From NCBI GenBank assembly GCA_910586595.1, contig CAJUJB010000009.1:11391-75390 (forward strand): 64,000 nucleotides of DNA. The letters are read 5' to 3'. The DNA is from an uncultured Muribaculaceae bacterium (GTDB taxonomy: Bacteria; Bacteroidota; Bacteroidia; Bacteroidales; Muribaculaceae). The translations under genes were made by a program, and so were the position numbers. Position 1 is the stretch's first letter; the number at the start of each line of letters is the position of its first letter. The notes under the pieces are model-generated. The model was given only the letters and a program-made list of their open reading frames with translations, was not told the origin of the DNA and made no database searches. This document shows positions 18,830 through 27,100 of the stretch, one piece after another.

Positions 18830-18861
18830 TTTATCATTGATTTGACTTTGTTAGACTTGAC

Positions 18862-19818
18862 TCATCGCCATGGAAATTCTTCTGGCAGGGGGCAACCTTT
18901 GACCTGGCTGCGCACACGCGAGCAGAATTCCCTCACAATTTTCTTGACTGGGCCAGGCTCCGGGCCGAGCACTTTGAAAAGAAGGCCAGCGTTATTAGGC
19001 AGGTGGGTAATGCCGGCTGCGATATGTTCCTGCTCGTTTATGAAGGCTGCAGTGGCATCGTAGATTGGAGCTATGTTGGCCTCCGGAGTCATTACGAGCA
19101 CATTAGCGAATACATCATAGCCGTGCATCACTCCGATGTCACGTATGGGTGAACGGGAAGGGTCAATCACAAATTTCTCGCGGAAAAGCTGATTGCCATC
19201 AGGCCGCTCACCATGCGTGCACACAGAGAGGATATCGAACGCGAAAAGTTCGCCATCGCCGAAATACTTGCGGCCGCCCATGAAAATCTCGGAATAAAAC
19301 ACCGTAGCCGAGGGATCGACGGTCATGCGCGTGTCGCTTATAAAACGGGTGTGTGCGCACGGGATAATCGGCTCCGGCAGGTATTCAAGATAAGCATCCT
19401 TTCCAAGCACAATCGTCTGCTCCAGGCCTGAATAGTTGTCTTGCATACGGGCAAGCTTGGTTGCGGCTCCGGTCGACACAAAGGCCATAGCGCCGTCTTT
19501 GACAGTGATTATCTGCCGGTAACGGTCGCCATCGACGTTAGGGCCACCAGACGACAATATATATACACAAGGCATGCCGGGCAGCTCTTCATCAAAGTAG
19601 AGCTCCTGCTGCACGATAAGCGGGGCTCGCCTGTCGAGCTCCCTGAGTATACTTTTACCCGACGCATCAAGCTCGAAGCCAAGATTGAGGTATCCCTGCT
19701 TGCCCGGCGCGCCAACATACATGGCGCGGGGTTTGGTCAGGTACGGCTTCATCTCGCTTGCAGAGTCAAAGTCGACGAGCTGCTTATCGGTATATTCGAG
19801 TTTTTCGTTCTTAATCAT
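18862..19818 (-). CDS. ureD: Urease accessory protein UreD (UreH)
   Basis: UreD is the scaffold that binds apo-urease and recruits UreF and UreG during nickel insertion. About 318 residues. Family features are the N-terminal LTKPRAMYVGAPGKQGYLNL, the central FVSTGAATKLARM (compare the conserved TxAxTKxYRM stretch) with QDNYSGLEQTIVLGKDAYLE, and the proposed metal/partner region around LEYLPEPIIPCAHTRF. The start at 19818 (MIKNEKLEYTD) leaves 25 bases after ureG; the longer frame to 19962 runs into ureG. Its place last among the accessory genes is common in Bacteroidetes. Confidence 0.9.
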   Translation of the reverse strand: MIKNEKLEYTDKQLVDFDSASEMKPYLTKPRAMYVGAPGKQGYLNLGFELDASGKSILRELDRRAPLIVQQELYFDEELPGMPCVYILSSGGPNVDGDRYRQIITVKDGAMAFVSTGAATKLARMQDNYSGLEQTIVLGKDAYLEYLPEPIIPCAHTRFISDTRMTVDPSATVFYSEIFMGGRKYFGDGELFAFDILSVCTHGERPDGNQLFREKFVIDPSRSPIRDIGVMHGYDVFANVLVMTPEANIAPIYDATAAFINEQEHIAAGITHLPNNAGLLFKVLGPEPGPVKKIVREFCSRVRSQVKGCPLPEEFPWR

Positions 19819-19843
19819 AGCGGACGCATTTAAGCCGCGAGGC

Positions 19844-20461
19844 TTATTTCTTATCAAAAAGGGCCATCTTGAATATAAGGTCGACGAGATCGTCGATACC
19901 CTCGCCCGACATAGCGTTGGTGAACACAAACGGTTTGCCCGGGCGCATGATCTTGCTGTCATGATCCATCACTTCAAGTGAAGCATGGACATAAGGGGCG
20001 AGGTCGGTCTTGTTGATTACCAGAATATCGCTCTGCGAGATGCCTGGGCCATCCTTGCGGGGAATCTTATCGCCGGCAGCCACATCAATAACATAAATAA
20101 AGAAGTCGACAAGGGCCGGGGAGAATGTCAAGGTAAGATTATCGCCGCCAGACTCGATCAGCACAATATCGGCATCGGGGAACTTGGCTTCCATCTCCTC
20201 AACGGCGGCAATGTTCATCGAAGGGTCTTCACGCACGGCAGTGTGAGGACACGCGCCAGTCTCCACTCCAATAATCATATCTTCGAGCAGGACGCCCTTG
20301 AGGGTCTTACGCACATGCTTGGCATCTTCGGTGGTAACGATGTCATTGGTGATGATCAGCACCTTCATGCCGCGGTCAAGCAGGCGCGGAGTGATGGCTT
20401 CAATTATTGCTGTTTTACCGGAGCCCACGGGGCCACCGATTCCTATTCTACAGGTACTCAT
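19844..20461 (-). CDS. ureG: Urease accessory GTPase UreG
   Basis: UreG is the SIMIBI GTPase that delivers nickel to the urease active site. In 205 residues it has the P-loop GPVGSGKT (10-17), the nickel-binding CPH motif at Cys71-His73 in [13 protein letters not shown], the switch stretch [13 protein letters not shown] and the guanine-specificity motif NKTD. Length is normal. It begins 42 bases after ureF. Confidence 0.97.
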   Translation of the reverse strand: MSTCRIGIGGPVGSGKTAIIEAITPRLLDRGMKVLIITNDIVTTEDAKHVRKTLKGVLLEDMIIGVETGACPHTAVREDPSMNIAAVEEMEAKFPDADIVLIESGGDNLTLTFSPALVDFFIYVIDVAAGDKIPRKDGPGISQSDILVINKTDLAPYVHASLEVMDHDSKIMRPGKPFVFTNAMSGEGIDDLVDLIFKMALFDKK

Positions 20462-20503
20462 TATATCGTATTTTTCTATTTTAATTTAGTGATGAATAAA
20501 TAA

Positions 20504-21190
20504 TCAGTTCATGAACATGCGCATGTTGCCTTTCTCATGAAGCGAGGCGAAGATGTCCATCTCAGGCACAAACGAGTTCATGTCGGCGAAAGTCATCTCC
20601 CTGGCCACTGCATAGTACTGCGGCACCTCGGCGCTAAGTGTCTGAAGAATCAGCTGGGTATCATAGTGAGATACCCTCACACATCTCAGAGCGGCCCCGA
20701 GCACCATATTTATAACGCCATACTGATGCGAAGCGTATAGATCTTCCTCAGAAAGTCGGCCGTGCGCGAATGCAAGACCCTGCGCGATGGGATATGAGCC
20801 AGGAGTCGTACCGGCTTTTATCGCTTCAAGCCATCCGGCGATCAACTTATCGTCCGGGAAAAGACGCACGGCGAGCTCTGCGAGTTTCTTACCCATGCGC
20901 TGAAGCATCATACGGGCCTCGTCGTTCATCTTGAAGAGCATAAGTTCGCGGTCTATCTCCATCACGGCCTCAAGGTCGCCTTTGCGGGCTGCCCGGTAGG
21001 CGAGCAATGCGGCCACACCGTCGGAGTAGGCTGCCTGAAGGGCTACTGAGCGCGTATACTGCTCCAGAGTTTCGGCATCATGCACAATCCCCATGTGCGA
21101 AGCCGTCTCCAAGCCATTTGAGAAGGAGAAGGTGCCGACGGGGAAGGTCGAGTCGGTCATCTGAAGCAGATGCATTATCTTGGTAAGCAT
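20504..21190 (-). CDS. ureF: Urease accessory protein UreF
   Basis: UreF bridges UreD and UreG in the urease activation complex. The 228-residue helical protein opens MLTKIMHLLQMTDSTFPVG, followed by TFSFSNGLETASHMGIV, which matches the family's SDSxxPxGxFxHSxGLE opening. The start at 21190 was chosen for this fit and because it leaves 17 bases after ureE; the longer frame to 21238 would overlap the ureE histidine tail. The C-terminal region ends FASLHEKGNMRMFMN, close to the UreG-binding tail of the family. Confidence 0.92.
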   Translation of the reverse strand: MLTKIMHLLQMTDSTFPVGTFSFSNGLETASHMGIVHDAETLEQYTRSVALQAAYSDGVAALLAYRAARKGDLEAVMEIDRELMLFKMNDEARMMLQRMGKKLAELAVRLFPDDKLIAGWLEAIKAGTTPGSYPIAQGLAFAHGRLSEEDLYASHQYGVINMVLGAALRCVRVSHYDTQLILQTLSAEVPQYYAVAREMTFADMNSFVPEMDIFASLHEKGNMRMFMN

Positions 21191-21207
21191 GGGCAGACTG
21201 TATTTTA

Positions 21208-21858
21208 TCAGTGAGTATGAGTGTGGTCGCAGTGGCAATGGCCGTCATGGTCGTGATGATGATCATGATGGTGGTCGTGATCATGGTCGTGACCATCGCA
21301 ATGGCAGTGCTCGTGCGAATGGCTCTCATGCGAAGCTCCGCCGAAGAGACGGCGCACTTCATGAGGAGCCAGGTAGGGAATGATGTCGGTTCCGGGCTGG
21401 AAGCTATAAGTAATACCCTCGATATTATGTGTCTCCATAACACTGAGCATCACTTTTTTGTCGACAGTGAGCGGCACATATACCTTGGTGCCTTTCACAA
21501 CTGCGGGCCAATGCTGATTACCGATGGCATGCCCAAGCTCGACCGAGATACGGATAATATCTTCAGGTGAGCGGCCTTCCAGACCATCCATGTCTATGAC
21601 GAGCACATTGCTCAGATCGAGGCGCAGCACAGCTGCGGTGCCATTTGCCGGATCATAGGCGATAATATCGCCATCGGCAACGCGGCTACCCCTCTTCAAT
21701 GCGATGGGATATTCATTACCATGATCGCCCTTTACAAGGAAACGGCTCTTCTGTGCGGTCCACTGATCAAGATATAGAGTTTCGATATGGGCAGATGCGA
21801 GTTTCTCCTTCCACTCGGGAGAGTGGGCATTGCCTAAAATTTCGGTGATTACTTCCAT
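21208..21858 (-). CDS. ureE: Urease accessory nickel chaperone UreE with long His-rich tail
   Basis: UreE binds nickel and hands it to UreG. Residues 1 to about 75 form the peptide-binding domain and 76 to about 160 the metal-binding domain, with GHAIGNQHWPAVV holding the conserved family histidine (GNRH in many members). From about residue 175 the protein becomes a histidine-, aspartate- and cysteine-rich tail (runs such as HDHDHDHHHDHHHDHD and HCHCDHTHTH). That tail should bind several metal ions. At 216 residues it is longer than the usual 150-160 because of it. It is separated from ureC by 223 bases that contain a strong hairpin. Confidence 0.94.
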   Translation of the reverse strand: MEVITEILGNAHSPEWKEKLASAHIETLYLDQWTAQKSRFLVKGDHGNEYPIALKRGSRVADGDIIAYDPANGTAAVLRLDLSNVLVIDMDGLEGRSPEDIIRISVELGHAIGNQHWPAVVKGTKVYVPLTVDKKVMLSVMETHNIEGITYSFQPGTDIIPYLAPHEVRRLFGGASHESHSHEHCHCDGHDHDHDHHHDHHHDHDGHCHCDHTHTH

Positions 21859-22016
21859 AATATGACGGAATAAGTAGTAGTTTACGTAGATGAATGTTAT
21901 ATGATATTAACAAGTTTAACACACAAATGTTTATTCACTGCCAGCATGACATTGAGAATAAAGACATTGTAGTCTTATCGCCCCATTAATTTATCAGCTT
22001 CATTCTTATACAGAAA

Positions 22017-22050
22017 TGTCCGCGGTAGCCGACACCGGTTGCCGCGGACA
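22017..22050 (-). terminator. Hairpin between ureC and ureE, possible attenuator or processing site
   Basis: A 14-bp stem (TGTCCGCGGTAGCC with GGTTGCCGCGGACA, two G-U pairs) closes a 6-base loop 31 bases past the ureC stop. On the minus strand it is followed by TTTCTG, only a short T-run. It may partly terminate transcription or protect the structural-gene mRNA, so that UreABC are made in excess of the accessory proteins. The remainder of the 223-base gap (21859-22081) shows no coding frame. Confidence 0.6.
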
Positions 22051-22081
22051 AATAAGGTATGATTACTATGCTGCTATAGAA

Positions 22082-23800
22082 TTAGCTGAACCAGTAAAGC
22101 TGGGCCAGAGGCAGTTCTTTGGCAGGAGGTACGGTGGCAAGCACGCCGTCGACGTAGACATTGAATGTCTCAGGATCCACCTCGATGTGAGGCAGGGCTG
22201 TGTTACGTACCATATCGGCCTTCGACAGCTGACGCACACCATGCACGGGATAGAACAGATTGTCTGTACCGACTGTATCGACAAATCCGTTGTCGATTGA
22301 AGCACGCGACACGAAACGTGCACAGCTGCGGGGCATAGCCTTGCCGTAAGCACCGAACATCGGGCGCATGATCTTTGGCTGAGGTGTAGGCAGCGAAGCA
22401 TTCGGGTCGCCCATGTTTGCCCAGTTGATCAGACCGCCCTTGATCACCAGTTTAGGTTTGGTGCCGAAGAAGGCGGGCTCCCAGAGCACAAGGTCGGCCA
22501 TCTTGCCAACAGCTATAGAGCCCAGGAGATCTGAGATACCGTATGTGATGGCAGGGTTAAGAGTAATCTGGGCAAGGTAACGGAGCACACGGAAATTATC
22601 GTTGCTGTCGCTGTCTTCGGGCAGTTTACCACGAACCTGCTTCATATAGGAAGCCATCTGGAATGTACGCATGAACGACTCACCTACGCGGCCCATGGCC
22701 TGCGAGTCAGACGAAACCATTGAGATGATGCCGAGGTCGTGGAAAATATTCTCGGCAGCCTGAGTCTCGGGGCGTACACGGCTCTCAGCAAAAGCCACAT
22801 CCGACGGGATGAGAGGATTAAGGTTGTGGCAGACCATGATCATATCGAAGAGCTCTGCCTGCGAGTTAATGCCGAAGGGCAATGTGGGGTTAGTCGACGA
22901 AGGAAGTACGTTGGCCATCGACGCAACTTTCAGAAGGTCGGGAGCGTGGCCGCCACCGGCGCCCTCTGTATGGTAGGTGTGGATCGTACGGCCGTCAATC
23001 GCAGCGATCGAGTCCTCTACATATCCGCCCTCGTTGAGCGTATCTGTGTGGATTGCAACCTGCACGTCGAAGCGGTCGGCCACGCCCATACAAGCGCGGA
23101 TGGCTGCTGGAGTCGAACCCCAGTCTTCATGAATCTTGAAGCCACAGGCTCCGGAGATAATCTGTTCCTCGAGAGTTTCGTTGACCGAACTATTGCCTTT
23201 GGCGAGGAAGCCCATATTGATAGGCAGACCTTCCGAAGCTTCGAGCATTCTCTTGAGGTTCCAGGGGCCGGCGGTGATGGTGGTGCCGTTCGTGCCGTCT
23301 GTCGGGCCGATGCCACCACCAATAAGAGTGGTTATACCGTTGCTAAGACAGTCGTACGCCTGCTGAGGAGATACAAAGTGAACGTGACCGTCAATACCGG
23401 CAGCAGTCAATATAAGATGCTCGCCCGATATGGCGTCGGTCGAAGGGCCGGTGCACAGAGTCGGAGTTACGCCTTCCATGATATTGGGGTTACCGGCTTT
23501 GCCGATACCTGCGATTTTGCCGTCTTTCACGCCGACATCAGCCTTGATTACGCCTAAGATAGGGTCAAGTATGGTTACGTTGGTGATGACAAGGTCGAGC
23601 GACCCTGCTTTGGATGTGATTGTGTTGGCGGTGCCCATACCGTCGCGGATAGTCTTTCCGCCACCGTATACCACTTCGTCGCCATAGACGCGGAGGTCTT
23701 TTTCAATCTCAACATACAGGTCAGTGTTGCCGAGGCGGATTTTATCGCCTACGGTGGGGCCGAAGAGATTGTTATATTCTTGTCTGGATATTGTTGCCAT
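22082..23800 (-). CDS. ureC: Urease subunit alpha (catalytic)
   Basis: UreC holds the dinuclear nickel centre that hydrolyses urea to ammonia and carbamate. All the catalytic residues are present with a constant offset of +5 from the Klebsiella enzyme. They are His139 and His141 (GIDGHVHF), the carbamylated Lys222 and His224 (GFKIHEDWG), His251 (AIHTDTLNE), His277 ([12 protein letters not shown]), the flap Cys324-His325 (MVCHNLNP) and Asp365 ([12 protein letters not shown]). The length of 572 residues is normal. It lies 20 bases after ureB. Confidence 0.98.
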   Translation of the reverse strand: MATISRQEYNNLFGPTVGDKIRLGNTDLYVEIEKDLRVYGDEVVYGGGKTIRDGMGTANTITSKAGSLDLVITNVTILDPILGVIKADVGVKDGKIAGIGKAGNPNIMEGVTPTLCTGPSTDAISGEHLILTAAGIDGHVHFVSPQQAYDCLSNGITTLIGGGIGPTDGTNGTTITAGPWNLKRMLEASEGLPINMGFLAKGNSSVNETLEEQIISGACGFKIHEDWGSTPAAIRACMGVADRFDVQVAIHTDTLNEGGYVEDSIAAIDGRTIHTYHTEGAGGGHAPDLLKVASMANVLPSSTNPTLPFGINSQAELFDMIMVCHNLNPLIPSDVAFAESRVRPETQAAENIFHDLGIISMVSSDSQAMGRVGESFMRTFQMASYMKQVRGKLPEDSDSNDNFRVLRYLAQITLNPAITYGISDLLGSIAVGKMADLVLWEPAFFGTKPKLVIKGGLINWANMGDPNASLPTPQPKIMRPMFGAYGKAMPRSCARFVSRASIDNGFVDTVGTDNLFYPVHGVRQLSKADMVRNTALPHIEVDPETFNVYVDGVLATVPPAKELPLAQLYWFS

Positions 23801-23820
23801 AATCAGTAGTAGGTTGAAGC

Positions 23821-24381
23821 TTATTTTTTCTCAGGAGATGTAAATTCCGCGTCGGCTTCTTCCTCTGAGATATTCTTGAAGCCATATTCCTGCATGCGAC
23901 GGAATGCACGCACTTTACGGGGATAATAAGTAGGAGTATCCTCAAGACCTGCGTAGCCGTCGGTGAGGTCGTTGAAGCCGATCACACGCTGCTTGCCTGC
24001 ATAGGTCACAAGCTCAACTTCTTTCTCTTCACCCGGTTCGAAACGTACGGCAGTCGTAGCGGGGATATTAAGATGGTAACCGAAGGCGGCCTGACGGTCG
24101 AATTCCATATAGCGGTTCACCTCAAAGAAGTGGAAGTGCGAGCCAATCTGGATAGGACGGTCGCCGGTATTGCGTACTTTAAGGGTAATGGTGCGTCGGT
24201 CGGCATTATATACAATGTCGTCCTGGGCGAGAATCACACCGCCGACCGGCACCGGAGTTGCAGGAGTGAATCCCGGTGTATTAGGATATGCGATGGCTGG
24301 CTTTCCAGGGAAAATTCCCTGAGGGGTGGTATAGGTTTCCTGCTGGGGAGTTCCTGTACCGGATGTATTGTTTGTGCCCAT
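23821..24381 (-). CDS. ureB: Urease subunit beta, with extended N-terminus
   Basis: UreB packs around UreC in the urease oligomer. The core matches the family: [20 protein letters not shown], the stretch [20 protein letters not shown], and [20 protein letters not shown]. At 186 residues it is longer than the usual 100 or so. About 45 extra residues rich in Thr, Pro and Gly come before the core ([20 protein letters not shown]) and a charged tail follows ([15 protein letters not shown]). No internal ATG offers a shorter start that keeps the core, so the extension is probably real. Confidence 0.95.
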   Translation of the reverse strand: MGTNNTSGTGTPQQETYTTPQGIFPGKPAIAYPNTPGFTPATPVPVGGVILAQDDIVYNADRRTITLKVRNTGDRPIQIGSHFHFFEVNRYMEFDRQAAFGYHLNIPATTAVRFEPGEEKEVELVTYAGKQRVIGFNDLTDGYAGLEDTPTYYPRKVRAFRRMQEYGFKNISEEEADAEFTSPEKK

Positions 24382-24412
24382 TATGAATCAAGGTTTTTAA
24401 TTATACATGCGG

Positions 24413-24715
24413 TTACTTGATGGGGTGATGGATGCTCACAAGACGTGAGCCGTCGGTAAACACGGCCTCAACCTGCAATAGATTGATCATGTCGGCAACA
24501 CCTTCCATCACATCCTCCTTTTTGAGGACGTTGGCGGCGTCGTGCATGACTTCCTCTACAGTTTTACCTTCACGGGCACCTTCAAGCGCGCATGAAGTGA
24601 TATAGGCCACCGATTCGGGGTAATTGAGCTTAAGACCCTTCTGAAGTCGGCGCTCGGCGATCATACCCAGTGTGAGGAGCTTTAATTTGTCTTCCTCTTT
24701 TGGCGTTAAATGCAT
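24413..24715 (-). CDS. ureA: Urease subunit gamma
   Basis: The 100-residue gamma subunit opens [20 protein letters not shown] and carries [19 protein letters not shown], which supports the active-site fold contacts with UreC. It ends [16 protein letters not shown], matching the family's TFPDGTKLVTVHxPI. It is the first of the three separate structural genes (A, B, C), 31 bases ahead of ureB. Confidence 0.97.
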   Translation of the reverse strand: MHLTPKEEDKLKLLTLGMIAERRLQKGLKLNYPESVAYITSCALEGAREGKTVEEVMHDAANVLKKEDVMEGVADMINLLQVEAVFTDGSRLVSIHHPIK

Positions 24716-24764
24716 AAATTTAGTTTTATAGGGTTATACTATATAAGAAACGCCCTGACAGGGC

Positions 24765-25508
24765 TCATTGTTCTGACTTATCATGCTTATGGGTGTTGTC
24801 TTTCATCATACCGGTAACATAATTGGTGAGGTACACCGTAAACAGCGGAAACATGATCATGCCGCATATAGGCAGAATCACAGCCACAACCTTTCCGGCC
24901 AGCGTCACCGGACTGATGGAGCATCCTACGGTTGTGAGGTTCATCGCCGTCCACCACAGAGCAGTCCAATAGCCGGTCACATCCGGATTCACACCGGCCT
25001 CCCGCTGGAAGAATATGAGCGAGCAGAAGTAGGTGATCATGATCATGATGCAGATATACGACATGAAGAGGCTCGTGACGGCATTGCTCGACAGATAACC
25101 TATCACAATCGACATGGCCAACGCACCACGCGCAAGAGGAATGAACCGGACGAAGTAAAGCGCGTCATGGCTCAGATGGATGTCCATCTGATTGACGATG
25201 TTGAGATATGGAATCGAGAGAAGGAGGAATACCAGCCTGTGCCGGAAAAACCTCCATTTATCGTCGGAGAAAAACAACTCGACGAAAAAGTCGATGATAA
25301 AGAACACGCATACCCAGAATTGGAATGTCATGTATGCATGGTTGTTCAGGAAATCGATTTTCTTGAAGGTATCAATCGAAATCCATACAATGAGCATCAC
25401 CGAGAGGACCAGCACGATAAAATTCATCATGCGTCTGAGGTCTCTGGCGAATTTATGGGGAGCCCCATGCGGGGCGGCCGGCGATGTTAATACTGATGAA
25501 TCAGACAT
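24765..25508 (-). CDS. Potassium-channel-like membrane protein heading the urease operon
   Basis: The 247-residue protein has six hydrophobic segments, at about 30-46, 61-80, 93-107, 125-140, 143-166 and 200-222, arranged like a voltage-sensor-type S1-S4 followed by a pore module. Between the last two lies the pore loop WTALWWTAMNLTTVGCSISP, with TTVGCS at 192-197 as the selectivity filter (canonical TVGYG). The S4-like helix holds only two arginines (FVRFIPLARGALAM), so voltage sensing is doubtful. The start at 25508 (MSDSSVLTSP) is preferred over 25541. It ends 49 bases before ureA on the same strand, so cotranscription with urease is likely. A nonselective cation or ammonium role is possible but unproven. 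Confidence 0.75.
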   Translation of the reverse strand: MSDSSVLTSPAAPHGAPHKFARDLRRMMNFIVLVLSVMLIVWISIDTFKKIDFLNNHAYMTFQFWVCVFFIIDFFVELFFSDDKWRFFRHRLVFLLLSIPYLNIVNQMDIHLSHDALYFVRFIPLARGALAMSIVIGYLSSNAVTSLFMSYICIMIMITYFCSLIFFQREAGVNPDVTGYWTALWWTAMNLTTVGCSISPVTLAGKVVAVILPICGMIMFPLFTVYLTNYVTGMMKDNTHKHDKSEQ

Positions 25509-25578
25509 GGCTGTGATGAAAATAATATAGATTTTTAACACCCCGCCAGCTGAAAAGGTTCATCTTTAACCTAAACGC

Positions 25579-25608
25579 AAAAAATCCGCCCTCGCGAGCG
25601 GATTTTTT
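25579..25608. terminator. Bidirectional intrinsic terminator
   Basis: AAAAAATCCGC (25579-25589) pairs perfectly with GCGGATTTTTT (25598-25608) across an 8-base loop. T-runs follow on both strands. On the minus strand it ends the small RNA candidate; nothing on the plus strand obviously needs it. Confidence 0.85.
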
Positions 25609-25770
25609 TTCCATCTTACCTAAAAACTATCTATTAACCTAAATCTTGCATGTATATATTCAATTAATCCAAATATCTTCGGCTGAATTTCGGCTTGGGG
25701 GAGGACGCGGTGGCCGCGCAACTCTCTGGTATATGGATGACTTTCTATTATAAGAAGTGTCTTAGTTTTT
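25579..25770 (-). ncRNA. Structured small RNA candidate, 6S-like outline, with intrinsic terminator
   Basis: Read on the minus strand the element starts just after a -7-like box. Its first bases AAAAACUA (770-763) pair perfectly with UAGUUUUU (629-622), closing the molecule. An apical stem joins 738-729 with 676-667 (nine of ten pairs), and inside it CGCGG and CCGCG (718-714 with 710-706) form a perfect hairpin. Between the two stems lie long unpaired strands of about 24 and 37 bases, giving a central bubble. A GC-rich hairpin with a T-run (25608-25579) ends it, for a length of about 190 nt. This outline is that of 6S RNA; the identification is inference. No open frame occupies the region. 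It could instead be an attenuator for the downstream channel and urease genes. Confidence 0.5.
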
Positions 25771-25776
25771 ACGATG

Positions 25777-25812
25777 CAAAGATCGCCCTTATCTGCCGTA
25801 TGCTATGCCAAG
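25777..25812 (-). promoter_or_regulatory. Weak promoter-like sequence ahead of the small RNA candidate
   Basis: On the minus strand GATCTTTG (25784-25777) matches TAxxTTTG except for the first base, and CTTG (25812-25809) lies 24 bases upstream, slightly further than usual. The predicted start point falls at about 25770, where the closing stem of the RNA begins. Confidence 0.35.
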
Positions 25813-25891
25813 ATTGTGCCGAATAATGGTAAAGAAACAGATTTTTCACTTTTTGATACGAATTTTCAAATGCTCAAGCCCTTATTTTTCA

Positions 25892-25899
25892 TAATTTTG
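25892..25899 (+). promoter_or_regulatory. -7 box for the GH43 lipoprotein gene
   Basis: TAATTTTG followed by C matches the Bacteroidetes -7 consensus and lies 20 bases before the start codon at 25920. No TTTG is found at the usual upstream distance, so expression may need an activator. Confidence 0.45.
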
Positions 25900-25919
25900 C
25901 ATTACGAAATCAATCACCC

Positions 25920-27026
25920 ATGAAACATCACTCAACACTCATCGCATTATCGTTATTTTTAGCATCGCTGCTGGCATGCACACCCGACACCCGTGTCGCA
26001 ACCGTGACCAACCCTCTGCCCATGGCCCTCGGTGACCCATTCATGCTTCACGCCGCAGATGGAAAATATTATATGTACGGCACCTCTCTCGCCAATGGCT
26101 TCGAAGCTTTCGTGTCGGAGAATCTTACCGACTGGACCTCCATCGGCCAAGTCTATGAAGGCGGCAAAGAAGGCCAATGGAATCAAGATTGTTTCTGGGC
26201 GCCGGAGGTATACGAACGCGATGGCCGGTATTACATGTTCTTCAGCGCCAACTCACGCAATAACCCTACCGAAGAAGAAGAGAACTTCAAGATAGGTGTC
26301 GCCGTCGCAGACAGTCCTTCAGGCCCCTTCACCGATCTGTACAACCGTCCGATATTTGAGATTGACTTCCCGGTGATTGACGCAAATGTGCTCTTTGACG
26401 ACCAATCAGGAAAGAACTATATCTACTTCTCACGCTGCTGCTACAAACACCCCGTCGAAAGTGAGATTGCAGACAAAGCACGTCAGGACAGCTTGTACAA
26501 CGAGATTGAGGAAAGTTGGATTTACGGAGCCGAATTGCTGCCCGACTTCTCAGGCCTTGCAAGCGAACCTGTAAAGCTTCTCGCACCACCGACCACTCTC
26601 GACGACGTACAGGCCGAATGGGAAAGCCGCTCAGTGACAGCCCACGAAGCCAACCGCCGCTGGACTGAAGGATCATATATTTTCCGTCATGGCGACACAT
26701 ACTATATCATGTACAGCGCCAATGCATTCTTCGGCGGCAACTACGCCGTAGGCTATGCGACCTCCAAGTCGCCTCTTGGCCCCTTCGTAAAATCTGACAC
26801 TAACCCCATTCTCAAAGAAAACCAGAGCGAAGGTGGCCGGGTGATAGGCACCGGTCACAACATGGCCCTCACAATGCCCGACGGATCGATGTACACAGTA
26901 TACCATGGCCGCATGACCGACAATCCCGGCGAACGGGTGGTGCTCATCGACCGCATGGAAATCTCTCCTGAAGGTGTCCTGACCGTATCAGGCCCCACTA
27001 CCGATGCGCAGAAAATAGCTTACTGA
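25920..27026 (+). CDS. Glycoside hydrolase family 43 lipoprotein
   Basis: The 368-residue five-bladed beta-propeller enzyme is of the family that removes arabinofuranose, xylose or galactose units. A lipoprotein signal ends at Cys20 (ASLLAC), so it is membrane-anchored. The catalytic triad is complete: base Asp39 in LGDPFML, pKa-modulating Asp154 in VIDANVLF and acid Glu250 in RWTEGSYIF. The FWAPEV stretch (93-98) is also typical. It precedes the HTCS gene by 74 bases, with a short GC-rich hairpin (27048-27072) between. Arabinofuranosidase is the likeliest activity, though subfamily and linkage cannot be fixed by reading. Confidence 0.88.
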   Translation: MKHHSTLIALSLFLASLLACTPDTRVATVTNPLPMALGDPFMLHAADGKYYMYGTSLANGFEAFVSENLTDWTSIGQVYEGGKEGQWNQDCFWAPEVYERDGRYYMFFSANSRNNPTEEEENFKIGVAVADSPSGPFTDLYNRPIFEIDFPVIDANVLFDDQSGKNYIYFSRCCYKHPVESEIADKARQDSLYNEIEESWIYGAELLPDFSGLASEPVKLLAPPTTLDDVQAEWESRSVTAHEANRRWTEGSYIFRHGDTYYIMYSANAFFGGNYAVGYATSKSPLGPFVKSDTNPILKENQSEGGRVIGTGHNMALTMPDGSMYTVYHGRMTDNPGERVVLIDRMEISPEGVLTVSGPTTDAQKIAY

Positions 27027-27047
27027 TCATCTTTTCACAGTGTTTAC

Positions 27048-27072
27048 GGGCGCGATCGGCAAGACCGCGCCC
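27048..27072 (+). terminator. GC-rich hairpin between the GH43 and HTCS genes
   Basis: GGGCGCG and CGCGCCC form a perfect 7-bp stem with an 11-base loop, but no T-run follows, so it may stabilise or process the mRNA rather than terminate it. Confidence 0.4.
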
Positions 27073-27100
27073 TCACTCATCCAAGCACATATCCTCACTT

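Noticed and set aside
25610..25919. Nickel/cobalt (NiCo) riboswitch ahead of the urease operon
   Set aside because: The structured element here does not show the four-way junction with conserved internal loops of NiCo riboswitches that I can recognise; a small RNA with paired ends fits better.
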